From IMG/VR virus record IMGVR_UViG_3300037315_000041, positions 1-42,104 of that record: a stretch of DNA of 42,104 nucleotides; one strand, given 5' to 3'. The position numbers were made by a program, and so were the translations under genes. Numbering within the stretch: the first letter of the stretch is position 1; every line of letters starts with the position of its first letter. Below, piece by piece: positions 23,488-30,174 of this stretch. This DNA is from a virus. The notes below the pieces were generated by a model. That model was not told the origin of the DNA, ran no database searches, and saw nothing but the letters and a program-made list of their open reading frames with translations.

Positions 23488-24513
23488 ATGAGGTTCTATT
23501 TAGACGACGGCGGATGGGGAATATTTCAGGGAAGATTGCTGAAAGAAATTCCAGTAGTGCAGGTATATCTGTCTGCTGTAGGCAGAGATTCCAGTATATT
23601 CGGTAGTTACTCAGACACGAGAACTACCGAAGACGGAATAATGGTAGAGGTCGTACACACTGACTCGTTTGAGCCAGTAAACGATTTATGGTATTGGATA
23701 CCCGCAAGAAAGTCTCCCCTGTTTGTCTACAGGGGAGAGCTTGTATATACAGACCGTCCTATACCAGAATGGGCGGACGGACTAGGGGGTATAAACAAGG
23801 TAGAGCTTATCTCGAATTGGATAGAGCAGGGGGAGTATCTAACCCCTGCGGATATAATCGGTAATCCATTCGAGATAACAGAAAAACTACATACATATAT
23901 AAACTATAGAGCTACTAGAGCTGATAGCTCTATAGTACACTTATCCGAGCGAGAGTGTGCTACACTAAACACCCAAATCCCCTTTTGGAGTGTAAGTAGT
24001 GAACCGCGCCCTAGCCCGACGAGAGTAATAAAGACCGCTTCGGGGGAGCGGTACTTTGTTAAGAACTTACTGCGCACGGGAGAATATGTCCTATTGCAGG
24101 GCGGTGAGGAGTATATCTCCTCAGAAAGTGAAGTACTAAATCATAGATACGAATTACACGTACTAAAGTCCGTGTATGAGTCCTTATTTGAGAAATTGTA
24201 TATGGCGGACGTTACTCTTATCCCTAGCCCCTCGCTGCGGAGGGGAGGATGGATGAAGGTGACGGAACGTAGAGAATTGAAAGCTCTCTACCGTAGAGGT
24301 CAAGAAATACTCTACGAACAGAATACAAAGGGAGAGGGAAAAAACCGCGTATTTTATGTGTGGAATCTAAGCAATAGGACGGTAGACGCCTTTCACGCTA
24401 AAGAGGGTACTTGGGAGGAATACACCAGAACCTTAGTAGGGGCCTACAAGGGAGTAGATAACATTGTAGAGTGGCTGCGAGAGCAGCCAGATGACTTTGA
24501 GGGGGAACAATAG
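23488..24513 (+). CDS. Hypothetical protein after the internal terminator
   Basis: 341 residues, start after AAGAAAGAGAGG. Beta-rich at the N-terminus (MRFYLDDGGWGIFQGRLLKEIP), then mixed; several Trp and Tyr. No motif of a known family. Hammerhead 6 starts one base after the TAG stop region. Confidence 0.72.
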   Translation: MRFYLDDGGWGIFQGRLLKEIPVVQVYLSAVGRDSSIFGSYSDTRTTEDGIMVEVVHTDSFEPVNDLWYWIPARKSPLFVYRGELVYTDRPIPEWADGLGGINKVELISNWIEQGEYLTPADIIGNPFEITEKLHTYINYRATRADSSIVHLSERECATLNTQIPFWSVSSEPRPSPTRVIKTASGERYFVKNLLRTGEYVLLQGGEEYISSESEVLNHRYELHVLKSVYESLFEKLYMADVTLIPSPSLRRGGWMKVTERRELKALYRRGQEILYEQNTKGEGKNRVFYVWNLSNRTVDAFHAKEGTWEEYTRTLVGAYKGVDNIVEWLREQPDDFEGEQ

Positions 24514-24514
24514 T

Positions 24515-24578
24515 AGTCGAAACGTAGAGAGCCTTGCCACTCTCTACGTCTGCCGCAACTAGCGGCACTGAAGAGACT
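24515..24578 (+). ncRNA. Type II hammerhead ribozyme 6 (CUGAAGA core)
   Basis: AGUC (24515-24518) pairs with GACU (24575-24578). Stem III ACGUAGAGAG/CUCUCUACGU, C17 at 24550, stem I UGCCGC-AACUA-GCGGCA. The core reads CUGAAGA (24568-24574), changed only at position 7, the one free position of CUGANGA. Predicted cut 24550/24551. Confidence 0.92.
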
Positions 24579-24599
24579 TAGAAAGAAAGAAGGTTAGAT

Positions 24600-24704
24600 A
24601 TGGATAAGAAGACGAGAGAACGGACGGCAAAAATAGTCCAGATATTAGTCTGGGTTATAATGGTCTTATGGTTGCTACTAGAACTTATCTTTCTGTTCAT
24701 GTAG
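24600..24704 (+). CDS. 34-residue membrane peptide
   Basis: ATG 24600 follows AAGAAAGAAGGTTAGAT and stop TAG is at 24702. Basic N-terminus (MDKKTRERTAK) is followed by one long hydrophobic helix (IVQILVWVIMVLWLLLELIF), so it is a single-pass membrane peptide with its charged end probably in the cytoplasm. It is the only gene between hammerheads 6 and 7, giving a 199-nt mRNA. Size and shape fit a small toxin, holin-like or regulatory membrane peptide; the sequence cannot tell which. Confidence 0.7.
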   Translation: MDKKTRERTAKIVQILVWVIMVLWLLLELIFLFM

Positions 24705-24713
24705 ATTATCTCT

Positions 24714-24777
24714 AGTCGAAACACGAGAAGCCTTGCTACTTCTCGTGTCTGCCGCAACTAGCGGCACTGATGAGACT
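24714..24777 (+). ncRNA. Type II hammerhead ribozyme 7
   Basis: AGUC (24714-24717) pairs with GACU (24774-24777). Stem III ACACGAGAAG/CUUCUCGUGU is fully paired and like that of hammerhead 1 rather than its neighbours; stem I UGCCGC-AACUA-GCGGCA is like hammerhead 6. C17 at 24749, core CUGAUGA (24767-24773). Predicted cut 24749/24750. Confidence 0.93.
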
Positions 24778-24801
24778 TAGCTAGTAGAAAGAAGGTTAGA
24801 T

Positions 24802-25074
24802 ATGGACATCGATAGAAAACTGAAAGAGCTTGGAGCGGCGTGGGCCGTAACACGGTCTAAGACCGTTTTGCCTGAAGATGGATACGACGCAAAACCGTCG
24901 TACCATATTCATCCTGACGCGTCTAGTCCGCGCCAAGAGCAGATTAAGCGGTTTCCTAGCCTGCTGGCTGTAAGAAGCTGGATTGAGGCTAGTTTTGCAG
25001 CCAGGGAGATGGGAGAGGGATGGGTAGTCGAAACCTCTCCCGATGGGCGGACTAGTTGGATAAAGAAAGGATAG
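24802..25074 (+). CDS. Hypothetical protein
   Basis: 90 residues, start after AAGAAAGAAGGTTAGAT. Contains an N-terminal helix (MDIDRKLKELGAAWAVTRS), then LLAVRSWIEASFAAREMGEGW. No family recognised. First gene after the last hammerhead; the following genes run on without a ribozyme between them. Confidence 0.7.
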   Translation: MDIDRKLKELGAAWAVTRSKTVLPEDGYDAKPSYHIHPDASSPRQEQIKRFPSLLAVRSWIEASFAAREMGEGWVVETSPDGRTSWIKKG

Positions 25075-25076
25075 AT

Positions 25077-25331
25077 ATGGAAACGCTGAAAATGGCAATG
25101 TTCGATGGGAAAGAAGAGGATGAAGTGATAGAGTTAGTGAGGGGGCTAGTAAGCTTCCGCACGGACTCTAGTGTGACTACTATGAAAGAGGTAGGTCACA
25201 CGCCGACCGTTGGTGTGTACGTTCGGGAGCCGTACCACGCTATCGGATACAAGCCGAAGTTCTTTATAGACGAGTATCTTTGGAAGTTCCTCCACGACCG
25301 TCTGATAAAACCAGACTGGGTGAGAGGGTAG
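25077..25331 (+). CDS. Hypothetical protein
   Basis: 84 residues from ATG 25077, two bases after the upstream stop; a TTG at 25056 in frame has no clear ribosome site. Helix-rich N-terminus (METLKMAMFDGKEEDEVIEL) and a C-terminal part with FFIDEYLWKFLHDRLIKPDW. No family recognised. Confidence 0.65.
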   Translation: METLKMAMFDGKEEDEVIELVRGLVSFRTDSSVTTMKEVGHTPTVGVYVREPYHAIGYKPKFFIDEYLWKFLHDRLIKPDWVRG

Positions 25332-25375
25332 TTCCCGATAGCGGCGCGGTTTTATTTGTCTAAGAAAGAGGAGTA
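25332..25375 (+). other. Possible second hammerhead relic in a leader
   Basis: CGATAGCGGC (25336-25345) matches the stem I loop and 3' arm of the hammerheads (AGAUAGCGGC), and GUCUAAGAAAGAGG (25358-25371) resembles their 3' end. The 5' half, CUGAUGA core and stem III are not present. The match is short and could be chance. Confidence 0.35.
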
Positions 25376-25669
25376 ATGAAAGAGGTGGTTTGTAAGATGT
25401 GCGGAGTTACGTTCAAAGCTCCGTATCATCAAGAGCGTTTTTACTGCTCTCGGTCGTGTTCTGCTAAAGCTAGTAGAACTCCCTCTGGTATTCTCTCTAT
25501 GAGAGAAACGGGGAGAAGAGTAGGGTGCAGCGCGTCGACGATAAGCCGTCTCCAACGAGAAGGCTATCTACCGCTAACGCTCACCGAAGAGTCAGTAAAG
25601 GGATACTTAGAGAAGTACGGGAAATATGTAAAAGGGAAACCTGGTAGAAAGGTAGATACAGATGAGTAG
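25376..25669 (+). CDS. Zinc-finger plus HTH DNA-binding protein
   Basis: 97 residues. N-terminal CKMCG...FYCSRSCSAKA zinc ribbon is followed by a helix-turn-helix (MRETGRRVGCSASTISRLQR) and a basic tail. It is a shorter relative of the C-terminal half of the protein at 17857. Likely a phage transcription regulator. Start after AAGAAAGAGGAGTA. Confidence 0.75.
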   Translation: MKEVVCKMCGVTFKAPYHQERFYCSRSCSAKASRTPSGILSMRETGRRVGCSASTISRLQREGYLPLTLTEESVKGYLEKYGKYVKGKPGRKVDTDE

Positions 25670-25988
25670 AAAAGAGAAGAAGAAGCAGCTTAGGCAACAC
25701 TTGTCCAGAGTCATATATGGCTCTGCGACTGTTGGAATAACTTCGTTCCAAAGAAACACTCCTCGTCTACCAGAGTACGAGGCTATGGTCTTAGAAAATT
25801 TGACCGACGAGCAGTGTAAAGAAGTCTTTGACCACGCCTGGATAAGGCGTGACGAGGTAGACCCGTACATTTGGAGTTATCTGGCCGCCAATAGGAATAG
25901 ACGTGTACAACTATCGTACTCGTTGAAGAAGAAATACAAAAGGCCAGACTATACGGTGAATATTATTGCTATAGGGGAGGCATACTAA
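25662..25988 (+). CDS. Hypothetical basic protein
   Basis: 108 residues, eight-base overlap with the previous gene. Very basic N-terminus (MSRKEKKKQLRQHLSR) and C-terminal region (YSLKKKYKRPDY), so nucleic-acid binding is likely. No family recognised. Encoded between two HTH proteins. Confidence 0.65.
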   Translation: MSRKEKKKQLRQHLSRVIYGSATVGITSFQRNTPRLPEYEAMVLENLTDEQCKEVFDHAWIRRDEVDPYIWSYLAANRNRRVQLSYSLKKKYKRPDYTVNIIAIGEAY

Positions 25989-26222
25989 ATGAAGGTGAGG
26001 CCAGAAACGAACCAGCCGCTAAATAGAATACAGGCGGCTGCGCTGATGGGGTGTAGCCCCACAGTCATAGCTAACTGGGTGAGGCAGGGAGTACTCCACA
26101 AAGAGGGGAAATATATAATGTCTGAGACATTATATGAGTTCTCTCAGCGGAGAGATAAATACTTGAAGGTGTACGGTTCAAAACGGTGGCTGAAGGCTCT
26201 GAAAAGAGGAGAGTTAGAATGA
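25989..26222 (+). CDS. Small MerR/excisionase-like HTH protein
   Basis: 77 residues. LNRIQAAALMGCSPTVIANWVRQGVLHKEGKYIM is a winged helix-turn-helix as in MerR/Xis-like DNA-binding domains, including the turn GCSPTVI and the wing-like G-K-Y. The C-terminus is basic. Could be a recombination directionality factor or regulator, but no integrase lies in the window. Confidence 0.75.
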   Translation: MKVRPETNQPLNRIQAAALMGCSPTVIANWVRQGVLHKEGKYIMSETLYEFSQRRDKYLKVYGSKRWLKALKRGELE

Positions 26223-26632
26223 AACTATACGATATAATGAAGGTAGAGAGGTACCTAGTAGTTAGCTTGGAAGGCCAACTACTAGTAGTGAAGACGAAAA
26301 CTCCCCTGGGGGAGTTTGGCGCGACGTTCTCTGAAAAGAACTTTCTAGCGTATATAGAAATGGTGAAACCAGAGTATATATACACAAATAATGGAAGTGT
26401 GGAACGTGTACGGGAAATGATAGTAGACCTGTTTACGTCGAAGCCCATAGTCCTTCCGATAAATATGCCAGTAGACGGTCGCTTGTTTATTGCAATGCCT
26501 ACTGGTTCGGCTTGTGACTATGATGTATTCGTGTACACAGAGAACTTTACATTCTTTGTTACATTGTCTACTCATTCGCAGGCGTTACTACTAAAAGAGC
26601 TGGTACAGCCAGACATAGATGTAATTCTGTAA
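26219..26632 (+). CDS. Hypothetical protein, last of the operon
   Basis: 137 residues from ATG 26219 (ATGA overlap). Beta-alpha alternation (YLVVSLEGQLLVVKTKT; YDVFVYTENFTFFVTLS) and a helix with MIVDLF. No family recognised. Followed within 25 nt by a strong terminator. Confidence 0.7.
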   Translation: MKLYDIMKVERYLVVSLEGQLLVVKTKTPLGEFGATFSEKNFLAYIEMVKPEYIYTNNGSVERVREMIVDLFTSKPIVLPINMPVDGRLFIAMPTGSACDYDVFVYTENFTFFVTLSTHSQALLLKELVQPDIDVIL

Positions 26633-26653
26633 CGACTAGCAAGACCAGCAGCC

Positions 26654-26687
26654 AGCGGCTAGAGCTTTCAGCTCTAGCCGCTTTTTT
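26654..26687 (+). terminator. Rho-independent terminator
   Basis: AGCGGCTAGAGC (26654-26665) pairs with GCTCTAGCCGCT (26671-26682), followed by TTTTTT. Ends the long operon started at 20824. Confidence 0.93.
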
Positions 26688-26699
26688 ATGTCAAAAATA

Positions 26700-27060
26700 A
26701 AAACTAACAGAAATTATAGTTTTTGTTAAACTTAAAAACTAACAGAAATTATAGTTTCTGTTAGTTATTAAAAATTGGTAGAAATTATAGTTTTTGTTAA
26801 TTGTTAAAACTAACAGAAATTATAGATATAGTAATTTTCTGTTAGTTCTGTTAGTTTTCAGTAGTTTTCATTAGTTTTCAGTAATTTTTGTTACTTTTTT
26901 GAATAATTATACACATTTTTTGTCGAACACTACCAAATTTTACTGGTTTTCAGCGATTTTGTAAGTTTTTGTTAGTTTTTGTTAGTTTCTGTTAGTTTCT
27001 GTTAGTTTTTAGTAGTTTTTAGTAAATAATACAATTTTTCTGATTATAGTTTTTGTTATG
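26700..27060 (+). repeat. AT-rich iteron region, centromere-like site of the ParM cassette
   Basis: ACTAACAGAAATTATAG occurs three times exactly (26703-26719, 26738-26754, 26809-26825) with a diverged copy near 26777. The complementary motif GTTAGTTTTT/GTTAGTTTCT is repeated many times, densely at 26840-26880 and 26965-27020. It is the only gene-free stretch over 300 nt (26633-27147). Its position directly upstream of a ribbon-helix-helix gene and an actin-like gene matches a type II partition centromere (parC). Confidence 0.8.
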
Positions 27061-27080
27061 TTACGGATTTTTTGTTGATA

Positions 27081-27109
27081 TTGACAAAACATGTGATGTT
27101 TGATATAAT
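27081..27109 (+). promoter_or_regulatory. Promoter of the segregation cassette
   Basis: TTGACA (27081-27086) and TATAAT (27104-27109), 17-nt spacer. It lies at the end of the iteron region, so binding of the adaptor protein there would naturally repress it. Confidence 0.9.
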
Positions 27110-27147
27110 CTACAGAATATAAGATTAGTAGCGAAAGGGAGACTTCA

Positions 27148-27387
27148 ATGAGAAAGTCATCGAAGAAAGTGACGCGAGTGTCTAGGAGTATCAGCGTACC
27201 AGAATCAATAGACGAGTTAGTCATGGAACTAGCAGAAGAATGGGGAGGGATAACTGTATCTGCGATGTATACTGCTGTTATTACACGCGGTATACAAGCA
27301 CTACAGCAAAACCCCGCTAACTTACAAGTTCCTGGTACCAGTCCTGGCGGGGAGTGGGGAGGTACAGAATGGGGAGGTATAGAATGA
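27148..27387 (+). CDS. Ribbon-helix-helix protein, ParR-like adaptor
   Basis: 79 residues. VTRVSRSISVPESIDELVMELAEEW is a typical strand-helix of the MetJ/Arc/CopG type with a second helix ITVSAMYTAVITRGIQAL. The tail is Pro/Gly-rich (TSPGGEWGGTEWGG), a flexible end that in ParR-type adaptors contacts the actin. Start after GGGAG. Likely binds the repeats upstream. Confidence 0.82.
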   Translation: MRKSSKKVTRVSRSISVPESIDELVMELAEEWGGITVSAMYTAVITRGIQALQQNPANLQVPGTSPGGEWGGTEWGGIE

Positions 27388-28244
27388 GAATAGAAGTCTC
27401 GTTTGACCCTGGAAACGGCGTGTCATCTATCTACGACGGGAAGAATATGTACCATAGTATCTCCGCTTCTGGAAGAGTTCCTATGGGAGGACTACATATA
27501 CCAGACCGTCAAGTCTTAAAGATAAGACAAGACGGTAGGTACACGTTCGGGCCGACTGCACTAAAAGAGGCTCAGGGCCGATTACCCTCTCTAGGAGCAG
27601 AGGGTAGATACTACGATGGGTTTACCAGAAGGATGCTACTGTCCTTACTACATACTCACTATAGTGGTCAAGAAGTAGACTTGGCTACTATGCTACCGAT
27701 TCATTATTATAACGATAAAAACATTAGAACGAAGGTGAAAGAGTCTTTTATCGGGAGTCACCAGATAGAAGATAAACAGTTCACTATCAAAAACGTAACC
27801 ATAAAGCCCGAAGGGGTTACGGCTCTTGGGCTACTTATACCAGAAAGTGATACTTCGTTTTTAATAATTGACTGTGGTCAATTTACTACGAACGTAATTA
27901 GTGTATTCGACAAATCGGTAGCTCCTGACTCCTCTTTCTCTATTCCTATAGGAGTAGAAAGAATCGTTGAACTGGTACGGGAGTCTCAGGAGTGTAACTA
28001 TATGTTTGCACGAAAAACAGTTCGTAAACGGGAGTGTAAAGACGAAGAGACGTTTGCTGGTAAAGAGATACGCAACGCTCTCCAATCCAGACTACGTACC
28101 GCTGACAAATACGACCGACTAGTGGTCGTTGGTGGCGGTTCTTATTATTTCACGGAGTACTTGGAAGGATTTGCCTATCAAAGAATTCCAGTAAATGAGC
28201 CAGAGTACGCGAACGTGAAAGGTTTACATGCACTCACGTTTTAG
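27384..28244 (+). CDS. Actin-like ATPase, ParM-like
   Basis: 286 residues from ATG 27384, which overlaps the adaptor stop (ATGA) and has GGGGAGG six bases upstream; the in-frame ATG codons at 27354 and 27369 are within a duplicated ATGGGGAGGTAYAGA and are less likely. Motifs: phosphate-1 SFDPGNGVSSI (6-16), phosphate-2 LIIDCGQFTTNVI (160-172), adenosine VVVGGGSYYF (247-256). Forms filaments that would separate plasmid-like phage genomes. Confidence 0.87.
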   Translation: MRIEVSFDPGNGVSSIYDGKNMYHSISASGRVPMGGLHIPDRQVLKIRQDGRYTFGPTALKEAQGRLPSLGAEGRYYDGFTRRMLLSLLHTHYSGQEVDLATMLPIHYYNDKNIRTKVKESFIGSHQIEDKQFTIKNVTIKPEGVTALGLLIPESDTSFLIIDCGQFTTNVISVFDKSVAPDSSFSIPIGVERIVELVRESQECNYMFARKTVRKRECKDEETFAGKEIRNALQSRLRTADKYDRLVVVGGGSYYFTEYLEGFAYQRIPVNEPEYANVKGLHALTF

Positions 28245-28264
28245 CGGATAAACGACTAACCCTG

Positions 28265-28317
28265 TTGCACCTAGACATATCAGATGCGGTGATTGTCTAG
28301 GTGTAACGATTTTTGTT
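28265..28317 (+). terminator. Terminator after the segregation cassette
   Basis: TTGCACCTAGACA (28265-28277) pairs with TGTCTAGGTGTAA (28294-28306, one G-U), followed by CGATTTTTGTTT. The T-rich downstream part equals that at 20793. Confidence 0.85.
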
Positions 28318-28334
28318 TCCAGCTTGCCTATAGC

Positions 28335-28362
28335 TTGACAAAACACCACAATATGTTATAAT
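28335..28362 (+). promoter_or_regulatory. Strong sigma-70-like promoter, copy 2, with hairpin leader
   Basis: TTGACA (28335-28340), TATAAT (28357-28362), 16-nt spacer; nearly identical to 20824-20851 together with the leader up to about 28432, including the GTGTTCTCTAG-GCGT-CTAGGGAACAC hairpin. The first leader hairpin differs in loop sequence (GGCAAATG versus GCAGTGTG) while keeping the stem. Confidence 0.9.
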
Positions 28363-28447
28363 ATAGTGAGGGGCAGTGTGCCCTCGCTAAGCACGTGTTC
28401 TCTAGGCGTCTAGGGAACACAGAACTAAGAAAGAAAGAAGGTATTAC

Positions 28448-29587
28448 ATGCAAACCAAAGTCAACGTAAAAGGGTTCGGCGCGGGAGTGCTAGAAGCGGC
28501 ACAACCGCACGTCGGGATACCCGTAAAGCTGGTCACTGGCAGAGTTGTGTCCGTTCCCAGCGATATGGTAAGCCTAGACGCAGACGTAGGCGACTACGTC
28601 CGTTGCACGGACGTAGAGGGAGAAGTCGTCAAACGGATGGCTCTCCAAGAGTCAGGCGTATGGTTGGCCTTAGACAACGGATATGAGATCAACGCCGAAG
28701 ACGTGGAGATAGATGGAGAGAGGTACGTGCATAGGTATTGTGCGAACGATTTAGTGGTACTCGGAGACGAGTACAAACGCGCGACAGGATTCGATACTGT
28801 TAGCGGACTTGTAGAGGTAGAGGGGGTAGGAAAGATGAAGATTTGGTCTAGCGATTTCGCGGTTGCGGGCTTGCCCTGGCACCACGACCAGCTTACGGTG
28901 AATTACAACCCCTCGATTCGTAACCTGGTAAGGATTACGAACGAGCGAACAGTGAAGGTTGTGGATGTTCACGCTCCTATGAGCGGAAACATCCAAGAGT
29001 TGTGCTGGCAAGTCTATAACCGCTACTCCGTGTTCGAGGAGATAGTCGAACGGGGCCTGACTCTGTTGACTAACAGTCAGGACATTGAATCGGTGTTCGA
29101 CTATATGCCTGGAAATTTCCAGGCGCGGGAGTTATACACCGCTACGTCTATGTACGCAATTGAAGTAGCAGTTGGGGACGGCTACTACTTGGCGGTCTGG
29201 GCGGCTAAGTCGCTCTGCGATTTTCGTAGCAACAAGTTCGACCTTGTCTACCTAGAGGGAGACGAGCTGCTCCCAGACCAGCGGACGCACCCGCTTAGCG
29301 AGGAGCACATAGTAGACATCTACCCATTCGACGGGAAACTCTACGAGCTTGCAGAAGAGAAAGAAGTTCTCAAGAGGTTCCAACAGCATAATGGAGAAGT
29401 TTTGAAACTACAGGAGTTTCAAAACTTGCTGTATGGGTATCGTGACGACGAGATTGACGGAGAGGATTTCTTTGAAGTAGACGGGATAATCGTCTCCGTG
29501 ACGGAGGAACTCGGTAGTAAACGCCAGTTCCTTACCTTCGGGGAACTGGCCCTAGACTGGAACCAGTTTCTTCGTATGAACTTCTAG
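28448..29587 (+). CDS. Hypothetical protein under promoter copy 2
   Basis: 379 residues, acidic, mainly beta at the N-terminus (VKLVTGRVVSVPSDMVSLDADVGDYVR) with turns like a repeated small beta-barrel, and helical at the end. No family recognised. It is a one-gene transcription unit with the same promoter and leader as the hammerhead operon, so it should be made at the same time and in comparable amounts. Confidence 0.75.
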   Translation: MQTKVNVKGFGAGVLEAAQPHVGIPVKLVTGRVVSVPSDMVSLDADVGDYVRCTDVEGEVVKRMALQESGVWLALDNGYEINAEDVEIDGERYVHRYCANDLVVLGDEYKRATGFDTVSGLVEVEGVGKMKIWSSDFAVAGLPWHHDQLTVNYNPSIRNLVRITNERTVKVVDVHAPMSGNIQELCWQVYNRYSVFEEIVERGLTLLTNSQDIESVFDYMPGNFQARELYTATSMYAIEVAVGDGYYLAVWAAKSLCDFRSNKFDLVYLEGDELLPDQRTHPLSEEHIVDIYPFDGKLYELAEEKEVLKRFQQHNGEVLKLQEFQNLLYGYRDDEIDGEDFFEVDGIIVSVTEELGSKRQFLTFGELALDWNQFLRMNF

Positions 29588-29649
29588 CTCTACCTCTCTA
29601 AGACGAGTGACAGAACTGGCACGATAGTCCGCTGCTGCTGCTGCGCGAT

Positions 29650-29685
29650 AAGCCCCGCACATTAAATGTGCGGGGCTTTTTCTAT
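29650..29685 (+). terminator. Rho-independent terminator
   Basis: AAGCCCCGCACAT (29650-29662) pairs with ATGTGCGGGGCTT (29666-29678), followed by TTTTCT. The preceding bases contain a (GCT)n-like stretch (CTGCTGCTGCTGC). Confidence 0.93.
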
Positions 29686-29712
29686 TCTATTTTACGGAAA
29701 GGAACTATAGGA

Positions 29713-30174
29713 ATGATAAACAATAAAGCCAGACAGTATGAACTACACATGTATCAGACGAGAAATAGGTTTCGCGAGGCTCCCTCTCCCCCTCCCTCTC
29801 CTAAGAAACTTACGCTAATGGAAGCAATTACTTGGGTGATTGCTACGCTCACTATACTGCTCCTCTTGCTTCATATGTGGACTTGGGGAACGTCTATGTT
29901 ATTTGGAGTTTTAGATAATAGTACGATTATCGCTGAGAGAACAGATTTAGAGTCGGTAACTGCTGTAGTAGGGGATAGTCAGGTATATCTTACAGTGACT
30001 CCCCTCACTAGAGATATAGAACCCTACAGATTACCAGCTCCTTACATTTTTTCTGAGAATACTCCCTCTATTAGTATAGAAATCGAAGAGGGCGAGCTAC
30101 TGCTTATCGTAGGCGATAAAGCGGTGAGGTACGTGAGGGGAGAAGATAACAGATTCTACCTACAGAGCGAATAG
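29713..30174 (+). CDS. Single-pass membrane protein
   Basis: 153 residues from ATG 29713 (a longer frame from 29668 would start inside the terminator). Proline-rich N-terminal tail (APSPPPSPKK), one hydrophobic segment (ITWVIATLTILLLLLHMW) and a beta-like outer domain. Its last 19 nt overlap the end of the convergent gene at 30156. No family recognised. Confidence 0.7.
   Translation: MINNKARQYELHMYQTRNRFREAPSPPPSPKKLTLMEAITWVIATLTILLLLLHMWTWGTSMLFGVLDNSTIIAERTDLESVTAVVGDSQVYLTVTPLTRDIEPYRLPAPYIFSENTPSISIEIEEGELLLIVGDKAVRYVRGEDNRFYLQSE

Noticed and set aside
21654-24777. Hammerhead copies as a CRISPR or insertion-sequence repeat family
   Set aside because: Spacing follows gene boundaries, there are no terminal target duplications or transposase, and the conserved part is an RNA core.
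25989-26222. Excisionase (xis)
   Set aside because: The HTH fits Xis or MerR equally well and no integrase is present in the window, so no gene name was given.
26700-27060. CRISPR array
   Set aside because: Repeat units vary in spacing and orientation, spacers are not unique, and no cas genes are near; the context fits a partition centromere.
27354-27383. Longer actin start at 27354
   Set aside because: The extra residues MGRYRMGRYR come from a short DNA repeat; the ATGA overlap and GGGGAGG support 27384.
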